This document shows, one piece after another, positions 27,803 through 37,600 of a DNA stretch of 64,000 bases; the first letter of the stretch is position 1; each line of letters opens with the position of its first letter. Location: assembly GCF_036898465.1 (NCBI RefSeq), contig NZ_JARUMJ010000001.1:1116001-1180000 (forward strand), given 5' to 3'. Position numbers and translations under genes: made by a program. The notes under the pieces are model-generated. The model made no database searches. It was not told where the DNA came from and saw nothing but the letters and a program-made list of their open reading frames with translations. The DNA comes from Streptomyces sp. B21-105. Lineage in GTDB: Bacteria > Actinomycetota > Actinomycetes > Streptomycetales > Streptomycetaceae.

Positions 27803-28506
27803 GCCTCGTCCTCGAAGGCGAAGAGCATCGTTCCCTGTACGTCGCCCTTACCCAGGCACGACGCCACACTGCCGTTCGACTCACCCACACTCGCGCGGAA
27901 CCCGCACGGATCACTGCCCGCGCCCAAGGACGGCGATTGCGATCCCCTCGCCCCCAGGCGACCGCCACGCCGCCAATCCGGGCTCGCCACAACCGCGAGC
28001 TGGCCTTCGCTCTCCCATGAGCGCCTGAAGTGCAGCACTTCTCCGCGAGTTACGCCCGCCCAACCCATCAAGACCAAGATCCGGACCATACACGGGCCAA
28101 GACCCCCGTCAGAGTGAGTACGATCTTCATTCCCCCTGGTCACAACGCCATGAATGCTGTACCACCAGCAGACGAAGAACATTCTTTGTTCTTACAGCCC
28201 TCAGAAGCTTGGCTTCTTCTAGACCTTCAAGTGGGTGGTCTGAAGGCACTGTTGCTCTCCAGACCACCCAGCACGACAAGCACGCTCAGCAACAAGTTCA
28301 ACACCTTGCGCCACCACACGACCCTTAGGTGACATCATCCCGGCCCAGCCGTGGACCAGTAGTCGAATCTCAAAGATCCAGTCGCCCCCGCCTCCGCCGC
28401 CCGAGTGCGACCTTCGACTCCGTGGCACAGCTGGGAACTGATCACCGGGCTACGGAGTCCGTCATAGTGGGAACGGCCGGGATGCCAGTGAAGTGGTGGG
28501 GAAGTT
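27803..28506. other. Intergenic region with one dispersed repeat copy
   Basis: No gene recognised. It contains one copy (28159-28220) of a 62-base sequence found again at 40458-40519, with 49 of 62 positions identical and no gaps. The shared core begins GTACCACCAGCAGACGAAGA and ends in a small hairpin (AGAAGC/GCTTCT). The part 28,100-28,330 is AT-richer than its surroundings. Confidence 0.5.
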
Positions 28507-29169
28507 GTGACGAACAGCAGCGGCAGCAATCCGTCGGCAGCGGATCCGGGCACGTCTGCGCCGGGTCAGCCGCGCTGGGCCTGGTGGGTTGTAGGCATCG
28601 TCGTGCCCGTCGTTGGCATCGCAGCCACGGTGTTCGTCAACAACCGACACAGCTCTGCTGACGACTCGAAGCCACCCAACGTCGCGGGGGCACCGTCTGC
28701 CACACATGATCAAGCCAAGCCAGCCGCATCAGCAGATCCGGCCAGCCCGGAGAACACGGCTTCCCGCGCCATGTTCGGTCCACACGACATTCAGTTCCGG
28801 ACCAGCGCCTACGGGGTTGATATCGACTTCGACACGCGCAAGCCGCTTGTTGCGAATGACCTCAAGGGCGCTGACTTGTCGGCCGTCACTGACGGAAGCG
28901 GAACGGCTGGTTCTACCAACTTTCATGGTGGCCCCCGGCTCGCGGCGCTCATTGCGCCGATTTCGGGAAGTGATGCTGATCCAACCGAGGCGCAGTGCGC
29001 GAAGGCGTTGCGGAGCAACGGCGACCCCATGCTGCAGGACCCGCCTCAGGATGCGCAGTTCTGTGTTCAGACCACCGAGGGGCGTATTGCGTTCGTGCGT
29101 GTCGTGTCGGCCGCACCGGGTGGGCACACCATGAGGCTCACAGCGACGGTTTGGGACCTCACCACCTAG
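28507..29169 (+). CDS. Membrane-anchored hypothetical protein
   Basis: 220 residues, GTG at 28507 with GGGGAAG upstream. A short Ser/Pro/Gly-rich cytoplasmic N-terminus is followed by one membrane helix (WAWWVVGIVVPVVGIAATVF, about 24-43), a low-complexity linker, and an outside domain of ~130 residues. The domain begins with FGPHDIQFRTSAYGVDIDFD and contains two cysteines (EAQCAKAL, DAQFCVQTTEG) that could pair. Actinobacterial anchored proteins of this layout are common and functionally unassigned. No neighbour shares its strand closely. Confidence 0.6.
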   Translation: MTNSSGSNPSAADPGTSAPGQPRWAWWVVGIVVPVVGIAATVFVNNRHSSADDSKPPNVAGAPSATHDQAKPAASADPASPENTASRAMFGPHDIQFRTSAYGVDIDFDTRKPLVANDLKGADLSAVTDGSGTAGSTNFHGGPRLAALIAPISGSDADPTEAQCAKALRSNGDPMLQDPPQDAQFCVQTTEGRIAFVRVVSAAPGGHTMRLTATVWDLTT

Positions 29170-29180
29170 TGCTGGATTCC

Positions 29181-29520
29181 TCAAACGGTGTACACATATC
29201 GTCGTCGTAGGACGCGGGTTGGTGGTGTGGGTCGTTCCCATACCCAGGGCCAGGCTCGGGTGTTGAGCTGCGATGTTGCCAGGCGGGTGGCGTGCTCGAT
29301 CTCGGGTGGCCCGGCGAAGGATTGCCCGGCGAGGGCGGCTTTACGGAAGATGCGCCATCAGCTCTCGTGAAGGTTGAGCCAGCAGGCGCCGACGGGGATG
29401 AAGACGTGCCGGATTCGGGGGTAGTCCTCTAGCCAGGTGCGGGTGAACACGCTGTTGTGCGAGGACAGGTTACCCGTGATCACACAGACGTTCCCGATGG
29501 GATTGGCTGTCCCGTTTTTC
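29181..29520 (-). pseudogene. IS630-family transposase remnant with internal stop
   Basis: The minus strand reads NLSSHNSVFTRTWLEDYPRI, RHVFIPVGACWLNLHES, stop, WRIFRKAALAGQSFAGPPEI and ends RRRYVYTV at 29181, a typical C-terminal half of a Streptomyces IS630-type transposase. The in-frame TGA near 29360 and loss of the N-terminus make it inactive. 29521-29800 carries no recognised gene. Confidence 0.78.
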
Positions 29521-29802
29521 TTGCTACGTCCATGGCAACCTGCCAGCTGACCTCACGTTCTGCCCTGTGCGCCGGTGGATGACGTGGAACTGTCCGGCCG
29601 GTGGGCAGTGGGGCGAAGGGTCATGGCCGCGGGCCACCGCACCGGGTGGACGGAAGGCGGCCAGGTCATACGGGAGGGGGTGGGCCAGCGCGTACGCCGA
29701 CGCAACGTCAGCCCAGATGTTCCCGAACTGCCCCACCCGCCGGGGACGTTTCTGCGACCATCGGCCTGTCCCTAGAACGAGCGACACATAGCGAGGCAGA
29801 GC

Positions 29803-30132
29803 ATGACCAGCGTTTACACGGAACTCACGAAGGAAGCCGGACGCCGTGGTGGCCCCGCCGCTCTACGCGCCTTCTACCGGTTGCAGGGCGTAGCACAGGG
29901 CGTCGCCCGCGGCCGGCTGGAGGGCTTTGCGGAGGGCGTCGCTCTCGGCCGATGGAAGGGCCGAACGGAGGGCGTCATCATCGGCGCCGCCGCCACCGGC
30001 TTCGGCGTCATCGGAGCCGTGGTCCACGAGAAGAGGCGCGTCCGCCGCGCCAGTGCCGAGACCGCGCCGACGACCATGCCGGAGGAGGACACCACCGGTG
30101 TGCCGGCGCCGGAGCAGAGGACCGACGCGTGA
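29803..30132 (+). CDS. Small hypothetical protein with Gly-rich repeats
   Basis: 109 residues, ATG at 29803 with GAGG upstream. The middle has three imperfect ~8-residue repeats (GVARGRLEG, GVALGRWKG, GVIIGAAAT) leading into a hydrophobic stretch GVIIGAAATGFGVIGAVV that may be a membrane helix. The C-terminus is charged then Pro/Thr-rich. The layout resembles small phage- or plasmid-borne membrane proteins. No family recognised. Confidence 0.5.
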   Translation: MTSVYTELTKEAGRRGGPAALRAFYRLQGVAQGVARGRLEGFAEGVALGRWKGRTEGVIIGAAATGFGVIGAVVHEKRRVRRASAETAPTTMPEEDTTGVPAPEQRTDA

Positions 30133-30339
30133 ACGACTACGCCCCGGTGGCCTGATCCTTCCGGGGCTCACGATGGTGGAGCTCACCGCCCGCCTGATGT
30201 TCATCCCTCTCGGGTACGGCCTGAACGTGGCCGCATGTGGCCGGCCTGGGCGTTGAGGGCCGAGCGGGTGTGGGGAGTACACACTCCGCACGGGATTGCG
30301 TCTTCCGGCACCAACCGCTATCTAAGGGCGCGCAGAGAA

Positions 30340-30640
30340 TTAACATGCTGGTTTGATCTTCCTTGGCTGCTGATTGCCGTACCTGTCGAGGCGGGCAGCG
30401 ACGTCTGCGGGTGTGCGGAATCTGGCTGTTGACGGCGGGACCGCGGGGCCAGACTCGGCGAGGAGGGGCTGCACTTCCTGGATAGCGCGGGTGAGGGTGC
30501 TTCCGGTGACGCCGAAGAGCTGGGCGAGCAGGCCGTGGGTACCGATTTTGCGCAGGTAGAGCACGGTGGCCAGGATCCGATCGGCTTCGGAGAGCTTGTC
30601 CTTGGCGCCCGCGCCGCGTGCCGGCGGCGTTCGCCGCCCC
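30340..30640 (-). pseudogene. ISAzo13-like transposase N-terminal remnant
   Basis: The minus strand encodes LYLRKIGTHGLLAQLFGVTG, STLTRAIQEVQPLL, PPSTARFRTPADVAARL. This is the helix-turn-helix that opens transposases of the ISAzo13-like group. The frame is not linked to any DDE domain here. It abuts a truncated unknown gene, so the transposon remnant and that gene were probably joined by deletion. Confidence 0.6.
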
Positions 30641-30649
30641 GTCGCTCGT

Positions 30650-31153
30650 GGCGGAATCGCTCGCGCTGTTCGGCCAGTGCAGGGATCGAGTTGCGGTAGC
30701 CCAGTTGAGCGCGGCCCGCAGTGTTTCGGAGGGGGCGACCATCGCCTCCACCGGCATGCTCAGAAGGACCTCTGGCGCCGCCAGTTCCTGGTCGGTCAAC
30801 CTTGCGGGACCTTCCGTCGGCACGTCTCCATCGGGCCACGATGAGGCCAATGCCCGAATGGCAAGATCGGCGTACCGCAATCCCACCTCGACGTATTCGG
30901 AGATCCCGAACCCCAGCTCGGGCACCAGTACCGAATCCGTCGCCTGAGCCACCGTCTTCCACCGCGTGACGTCGGCCAGTCGCCTCTCCACCTGGCCGGG
31001 AGCCAGCCGCAGTACCTCATCACCGAGCCGTGTGAGCACGACCTGACGGGGATCGGACGGAACGAAATCCTCCAGTCCAGCCAGCCAGGGCGCTTCCCGG
31101 CGGCATGCGTCCTGTAGCCGGCCCAAGAAACTATGCGCACGGCCGGACTCCAA
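30650..31153 (-). pseudogene. Truncated gene of unknown function
   Basis: A minus-strand frame reads WLAGLEDFVPSDPRQVVLTR, LGDEVLRLAPGQVERRLADV, DSVLVPELGFGISEYVEVGL and APEVLLSMPVEAMVAPSE with normal coding bias, then breaks at about 30650 where transposase sequence begins. The apparent start near 31153 lies at the junction with the zinc-finger fragment on the other strand, so the 5' end is probably also lost. No family recognised. Confidence 0.45.
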
Positions 31154-31659
31154 CCGCTGGAACCCTACCCGGGCAGCCGGACGCCGTGGCGGTGCCGCTG
31201 CACCACGTGCGGTTGGGAAACCAGCCCCACCTACTCCAACGACAACAGCGGGTCGAAGGGCTGCCGGTTCTGTGCCCTCAACTCGGCAACCGACGAGCGT
31301 GCGTCTGCCGAAATGCGAGCGGCCGGGTTCGAGCCGCTGGAGCCGTACCCCGGCCGTACCACGGACCGTTGGCGCAGCCGCTGTTCCTGCGGAAACGAGG
31401 TCATGGCGCGCCTGTCATCCGTCCGGCCGGAACCACCGGCTGCAAGAAGTGCCCCCGATCCGGTGGCCGAACCGATCCCGCGGCAGCCGCCGCGGAGGCA
31501 CGCGCCGCCGGGTTCGAGCCGTTGGAGCCCTATCCGGGGAAGACCACCGACCGGTGGCGCTGCCGCTGCAGGTGCAGCACGGCCATCCCCCTCACCCTGA
31601 CCAGCATCAGAGGAGGCCGTACCGCGTACGGAACGTGCTCCCGAGACACGGCACGATAA
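31133..31659 (+). pseudogene. Broken gene with three treble-clef-like zinc-binding repeats
   Basis: Three copies of a ~55-residue repeat are visible: AGLQPLEPYPGSRTPWRCRC, AAGFEPLEPYPGRTTDRWRS and AAGFEPLEPYPGKTTDRWRC. Each is followed by a Cys pair (CTTCGW, CSCGN, CRCST) and a second Cys pair (CRFCA, CKKCP). A frameshift near 31,410-31,440 separates repeat two from repeat three. Such Cys-x2-Cys repeats bind zinc and probably nucleic acid. The 5' end is at the junction with the truncated minus-strand gene. Confidence 0.55.
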
Positions 31660-31826
31660 CCGTCAGTCACGATGCACGCCGCCGCTGACACGGAGTAGTC
31701 GAGCAAGCCGGGGTCCCGTCGCACGAACCTTCTTTAGGAGATCGCTGCCGCCTGACGGCATCCTGTGTATCGCCCCCCCTTTAAAGATGCGTTCGGCGGA
31801 CCACGAGCGCCTCGGCGTCCAACGAT

Positions 31827-32606
31827 GTGGCCGACTTCCTGTCGACTGTGATCCACCACCAGCTGACAAGGACAGGCCGCACAGTCTTGAATGGCGTCGT
31901 GGCCACACCGATACCCATGCCCCCGCGCCCGCCCGCCACCCCGGAGACGATCGCGGGTAGCGCTGCGCTGGACGAAGTCCTGGCGTGTCTACGCGCACGG
32001 CGGCCGGTGTTCCACTCCGAGGCCGATCTCCAGCACAGTTTCGCCCTCGCGGTAGGCGAGGTCGCACCGGAGGTCAGGTGCCGTCTCGAAGTCCCGGTAC
32101 GCGGGAACGATGCCTCGGAGTACCTGGACCTACTGTGCCTTGGACCCGCGGGCCGTACGGCAATAGAGTTCAAGTATGTGACCCGACAGTGGTCGGGTAC
32201 AGCAGGGATCCCTCCCGAGGAGTACGACTTGCGCGGACACAACGCGCCGGACGTCGCGCGTAGGGAATTCCTGCGGGATGTAGGAAGGCTGGAACGCTTT
32301 TGCGACCGCGAGGACCAGAACGGGCTGGCCCTGCTCATCACAAACGAGGCGGCCCTGTGGCGCCCCAGGCAACGCAGGATGCCCACCAGGGACGAGGAGT
32401 TCCGCCTCCACCACGGCCGCGAACTGAGCGGCACCTTGCTGTGGGCCGACGGTTCCTTCCCGGACAACACCCGAGTGCTGCGGGGTGCCTACATGCTCGC
32501 CTGGCGTCCATACACCCAGCTGGAGGGCCCAAGTAGCGAGTTCCGCTGCCTCGCAGTGTTCATCACTCCGAACCCAGCGAGGCCCCAGCCGTCAGACGAC
32601 GCGTAA
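31827..32606 (+). CDS. PD-(D/E)XK-type nuclease-like protein
   Basis: Up to 259 residues; the GTG at 31827 lacks a good ribosome site, so the start may be a little later. The fold signature is clear: helix FHSEADLQHSFALAVGE (E65), strand YLDLLCLGPAG (D101), then TAIEFKYVTR (E114-F-K116). A downstream helix-rich region (LRDVGRLERFCDREDQNGLA) and a beta strand LALLITNEAALW complete a restriction-endonuclease-like core. It stands alone. It may be a stand-alone effector nuclease whose partner was lost to the neighbouring deletions. Confidence 0.65.
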   Translation: MADFLSTVIHHQLTRTGRTVLNGVVATPIPMPPRPPATPETIAGSAALDEVLACLRARRPVFHSEADLQHSFALAVGEVAPEVRCRLEVPVRGNDASEYLDLLCLGPAGRTAIEFKYVTRQWSGTAGIPPEEYDLRGHNAPDVARREFLRDVGRLERFCDREDQNGLALLITNEAALWRPRQRRMPTRDEEFRLHHGRELSGTLLWADGSFPDNTRVLRGAYMLAWRPYTQLEGPSSEFRCLAVFITPNPARPQPSDDA

Positions 32607-33274
32607 CCAGTAGCCTGCCTCGCATGTCGTTGACCATGGGAACCTGCCATGGGGGAAGCATTAGACCGCCCATTTCAGGGTCCGTCAGAGTTGGATCTCA
32701 AACCTGTTCACGACGGTGAACCTCATGCTCAGGCCGTGGGCGCGGAGATCGCGATTATCCGCACCGACGAGGCGTACGACCGGGTCCAGGCCAACGACGT
32801 CCGCTACCGCTTCGTGATCGACACGGCCACCGTCTGGCCGGCCACCAGAAGTCACGGATAGGTACAGCGGGCCTTGGCTAGCGGCGGAAACAGTCAGTTG
32901 GTTCTTTGCCTCCCGTGCCTCGGTTCGTGTGCGCGGCCACTGAGAAGCGCCGTTCGTGGGGTCCATCCCTGCGCGTAGATGGATGGACCCCCGCCTCTCG
33001 TCAAGGACGGCTAGTGCCCGAAGCTGCTCCGCGTGAGTGGGAGGTGAAACCGGGGATCGGAACAGGACGGCCAATGCACCAAGCCCCGCCGAACCAGCCA
33101 CGCGTGCGGGCCAGTTCCGGGGCCCACCGTGGATCTCCGCCCGCCGGTCGGCCAGCACCCGCGGCGCGCCACCCTGCTGCGCCCACAGGGCCTCCAGGCG
33201 GGCCACCTCTCCCGCCCTCCCGGCCCAAGGGCCGAGGAGCCGGCTCGAAGCAGGCAGGACTCAACGGTGCTGGC
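32607..33274. other. Intergenic region, no supported gene
   Basis: About 670 bases with overlapping open frames on both strands but no good start site or recognisable motif. A plus-strand run near 32,690-32,860 (EIAIIRTDEAYDRVQANDVR) has coding-like composition and might be a gene fragment; it has no homologue that I recognise. Confidence 0.3.
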
Positions 33275-34675
33275 CTATCGGCGGTTGTCGCCAATGAGTT
33301 CGAGGTAGCGGGCATAGTAGACGTCAGATTTTTCCCGATTCCGGATCAGGGTGCCCTCCTCCACCCGGTAGGTGCGGTCCGGATCACCTTTGAAGGAGAG
33401 CCAGTTGAAGGAGGTGGTCACCCAGGCATCGTCGAAGAGGAGGATCTTGGCATGGTTGCTCTTGAGGCGCGCCACGTGCAGCTTCTCGGGGTATCGCGCA
33501 GCGAGGTTGTTCAGCCTTCTGATGGCATTCGGGTCGGTCCTATTCTCGCTGTCGTCATAGCCGTAAGCGATGTCCACCTTCACGCCACGCTGCAGCCGGC
33601 GTTCCAGTTTGCCGACGAACGCCGTGGTGACGATCGCGCCGGTGATCCACGGCGAGATGATCAGGATGCGTTTCCGGGCGCTGGTGAGGGCTTCGTCGAG
33701 GAGCTCCGGGTGCTCGAAGACACCGATTGCGCGGATCTCCTCTGCCTGCGACTCTAGGGCCTTCGGCTTTGCGGGGAGGGGTAGGGGTGCCGGGGAGTTG
33801 AGCTGGACGGCGGCCTGCTCTGCGCGCTTTTGGGTGACCTCCTGCAGGGGGATCCGGGCCTCTTCGATGTCGGGTTCCAGCAGGGGGCGCTCAGGCTCGC
33901 GCTCTACGTTGATGCCGAGGCCCTTGGCGCCGCCGAGGCCGATCAGTTCGATCTCGTGGCGGTCGCTCAGTTCGCCATCGATGACGACACCGAGCTCGAT
34001 GTCCACGCGTTCAGCGTCCGCGTAGACGAGGAGCTTGACCGGCAGGACGTGACGGGTCCGGGTCTGCACGATGCTTTTTACCTGCAGGACTTCGCGGGTG
34101 GTGGTGCCGTTCTCCTGAAGGAGGGTAGTGATCTCCTCGGCGGTCACCTCGCCGTCCTCGACTGGACCGGACCGCGCGGCAGGCAGCATGATCATTCCGG
34201 CTTCGGTGGCCACGTCCCGGGAGATGGTGCTGCGGCGGCTGTAGGGGGAGGCCCGCCATAGCATCTGATCGAAGACGAGGGACTGGCTGACCCGGACCGG
34301 AACGATGGCAGCCGCCTTCGTCGCGGTGAAGCGGCCCTTCTCGGTCAGGCGTAGCCGCGGAACGGGCGCTGTGCCGGGCACGGGAGCGGTCCAGCGCAAG
34401 TCGTCTGAGCCGAAGAGGACCGCTACGGTCTGGTTGACCATGGCGACGTCCAGGCCGAGGAACCCGGCGATGGATTCCGGTGCCCTCTCCCCTTGGTCGA
34501 CCAGCCGCAGGACGTACTCCTCCAGCAGGGGGATGTCCTTGCTGTCCTGGGCGAGGACCTCGGCGGTGATGCGGGCGACGGGCAGGGCCGCGTCGACGAT
34601 GCCGACGAGGTCGAAGCCGGTGCGGGCATTTCCGAAGCGGACGGCCAGCAGGCTGTCCTCACTGAACGTTGGCAT
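33275..34675 (-). CDS. PLD-family (HKD) nuclease partner of kinase-helicase
   Basis: 466 residues from ATG 34675, overlapping the helicase gene by 17 bases; GTG 34687 is an alternative start. The N-terminal ~150 residues look like a winged-helix-type region (EKGRFTATKAAAIVPVRVS). The C-terminal third is a PLD domain: ILIISPWITGAIVTTAFVGK, then HVARLKSNHAKILLFDDAWV (H-x-K-x4-D near residue 405) and TTSFNWLSFKGD. One HKD per chain means an active dimer, as in bacterial PLD nucleases. Tight overlap with a superfamily 1 helicase points to joint DNA or RNA degradation. Confidence 0.75.
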   Translation of the reverse strand: MPTFSEDSLLAVRFGNARTGFDLVGIVDAALPVARITAEVLAQDSKDIPLLEEYVLRLVDQGERAPESIAGFLGLDVAMVNQTVAVLFGSDDLRWTAPVPGTAPVPRLRLTEKGRFTATKAAAIVPVRVSQSLVFDQMLWRASPYSRRSTISRDVATEAGMIMLPAARSGPVEDGEVTAEEITTLLQENGTTTREVLQVKSIVQTRTRHVLPVKLLVYADAERVDIELGVVIDGELSDRHEIELIGLGGAKGLGINVEREPERPLLEPDIEEARIPLQEVTQKRAEQAAVQLNSPAPLPLPAKPKALESQAEEIRAIGVFEHPELLDEALTSARKRILIISPWITGAIVTTAFVGKLERRLQRGVKVDIAYGYDDSENRTDPNAIRRLNNLAARYPEKLHVARLKSNHAKILLFDDAWVTTSFNWLSFKGDPDRTYRVEEGTLIRNREKSDVYYARYLELIGDNRR

Positions 34676-37600
34676 CGCGGATCTCACAGTCTTCCGGGTG
34701 GCTGCTCATGTAGTCGAGGACGTTGCGCAGGGCGCCGGGTTTGCTGCGGCAGAAGCCGGCGTCCCCGACGATGATCAGCCCGAACCGGGCGCGGGAGAGG
34801 GCGACGTTGATGCGCCGCCAGTAGGGCTGCCCCAGGAACCCGAACCGGCCGTCGGAGTTGCTGCGGGTGACGCAGAAGACCGCGAGGTCGCACTCGCGGC
34901 CCTGCACGGCATCGACGGAGAGCACCTCGGGCGTGAAGTGCCTCAGCTTCTTCTTGGCCAGCTGCTTCTTGAGCGTCTCGACCTGACGGCCGTAGGGCGC
35001 GATGACCAGAACCTCCAGGGGCTTGCCGCCGGGCGGCTGGACCGCCCCCTTCCCGATCGCGTAGTCGATGACCTCCAGACGCTTCTCCGCGATCTGGGCC
35101 TCAAGCCGGTTGGAGACGCTGGTCTCGGTGCCGGACCGCTCCGTCTCACGCCGCCCCGGATGAAAGCTGGTGTCCATCCAGAGCACAGGCCGGTTGATGC
35201 CCCCGTACCCCGGCAGCTCGTGCGGATTGGGAGAGAGCAGCTCGTTGTCGTAGAAGCAGCTGCTGATCATGTTGCCGATGGCGGGCGTCATCCGGTACTG
35301 CTCGCGCAGCAGGTGCTTAACCGGCGGCTGTGCATTGTCCACCAGGTGCTGGAACAGCGTCGTCTGCACGATCTCCGGGGTCAGCTGGTGATCTTCCATG
35401 GCCTTGCCGTTGCGCAGCAGGTCCTCGTCGATCGGCGGAAGCTGCCTGGTGTCCCCCACCAGCACCCACCGCTTCGCGCGCGCCAGCGGGACCAGTGCCT
35501 CGGTCGCGGTCGCTTTCGACGCCTCGTCGAAGATGCACAGGTCGAAGTCCAGGGCACGTGCCGCCGGATGCCCCAGGAAGCCCAGGGCTGTGCCGCCCAC
35601 CACGTTCCGGGTCCGCAGGAAACTGGCGATCAGGTGCGGGTCGCTGCCGATCCGCTTGAGCCATTCGCCCTGCAAGCGCAGCAGCCGCATGAGGTCCTGT
35701 CCGGGACCAGCTGCCGGAAACAGGGCCTCGACGGCGTCCCGGCACTCCCGCGCGGTCATGGCCTCGCGCAGGGTGAGGTCACCGTCCAGGGCACTCTGGA
35801 TCTCGGCGACCAGGGCCGTTCGCTGTTCGAGGAGCGTCTCCCGGCGGGCGCCGACGGTGACCGCTTCCTCTCCCAGTTCCCGCGCGGAGGTGGTGCGGTC
35901 GGGCAAAGGCTGAGCGGTCAGTTCCACGAGCCGGCCCTCGACGTGCGCGAGGTCGGTGGCGACGGCGGCCGCCTCCTCCAGCAAGAGGGCCGCCTTCAGG
36001 TGCCGTGTCTCCAGCTTCTGTCGGATCGCGACCGCTTCTAGATGCCTCTCCGCCCGGGCCCGAACACTCTGCGTCCACCTCTTGACCTGCCGGTCCAACA
36101 GCAGCGATTGCGCGGCGGGATCGATGCGCGGATCGTCCGGGCGCCCCAGACGCACCAGACCGTCGATACCCGCCTCCTCCAGACGGCGCAGCGCGTTGTC
36201 GATGGCGATGTGGGTCTGGCTGACGATGAGAATTCGTGCGTCCGGCTTGCGGCTGAGGGTCTGCTCGACGATCTCCGCGATCACCGTGGTCTTACCGGTG
36301 CCAGGCGGGCCCTCGACCAGCACTAGGTCCTGCGTCCCCAGCGCGCTCACGACGACATCCCGTTTGCTCTGGTCGAGGTCGGCGCGGACCCAGGAGGTGA
36401 CCTCGACCGGAGGCAGGACCGGCATCTCCTGCGGATTCTCGATGATCTTGCCCAAATGGGGGTTACTGCTCTGCTCGGCGGCGACCGTGGATAGCGCGTC
36501 GCGCTGCCGGTTGATGGCGCTCTGGCTGGGGCCGAGGAAGGGCAGCAAGTAACCGCAGCGCGGCAGCGCCGTCTTGGCACGAGTCATCCGGAGCTGGACG
36601 GTGTCCTCGGTCCGACTGGTGACGACCCCCCGGTCGATGGGCCGACTGTAGGGGTACTCCACGACCGACCACTCGTCGCCGATCTCCATCACCGTTTCGG
36701 TGGCGCCCAGGCTGAAGGACCGCGTGTACGAGGTGCCCTCCGTTCTGTCGTAGGCGACGGGCTGCCGCCCGTTCGCCGCGATCTCCTCGCGGGCTTCCAG
36801 GACGTGCCGCCAGCCATCGAAGAGGTCCCCGAGATTCTGCCGCCGGTCTTCGCGGCCCTTCTCCTCGCGGGCCTCGACATGCGTGTTGAGGGCCGCCAGC
36901 AGCACGTTCAGGCCGCGGTTGGCCGGGTCCTCGCCCGGATCGTAGAAGCTCCAGCTCAGAATCGGATCAAGCTTGAGTGCAGAATCCCGGCGCTTCGCCA
37001 ACCATTCCTCCGGCCGCTCTTCTGCGGACACGATGACGCACCGGTCGGAGTTATTGTCGTCGCCGACCATGCGCAGGAACAGCTTCCGACCGAAGACCCG
37101 CACCGTCCCGGTGTCGACCTCCTTCGTGGCCGGGTTCCAGCCGTAGTCGACATGCACCGTGCCCGATATATCGGACATCACCTCTGACTTGGCGCGCGCC
37201 ATGACCTGGTCGAGGCTCAGTTCCTCCCCCTCCGGCACGGTGACGAGTTTCTCTGCGGCGCTCTTGGTCATCTTCAGCCACACCGAGTTGCGCTGCCGCG
37301 CGTCACGGTTGCCGCAACGTCGCTCCGCCTCCAGCAGTTGGTGCTCCAGCACGATGGCGTTGGCTGGCCTCTTCTGCGGTTCGAGGTCGATGCAGGACTT
37401 CAGAATCGCGCGGACATCGGTGTCCATCTCTAGCTCGTCCAGCGCGGACAGCAGTCCGGGGTAGTCGCGGGCCTTGCTGTTGGACAGGACCTGGATGGCC
37501 AGGACGGCGTACGCGTAGACGTCCCTGACCCAGCCGACGCTGCTCTTCTCCAACGGCTTGTACAGGCTGGAACCGTAGTCAGCGACCGTGTGGTCCGTCG

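Noticed and set aside
32906..33757. 283-residue plus-strand frame overlapping the PLD gene
   Set aside because: Mostly antisense to the PLD nuclease; Pro/Arg-rich first half without motifs.
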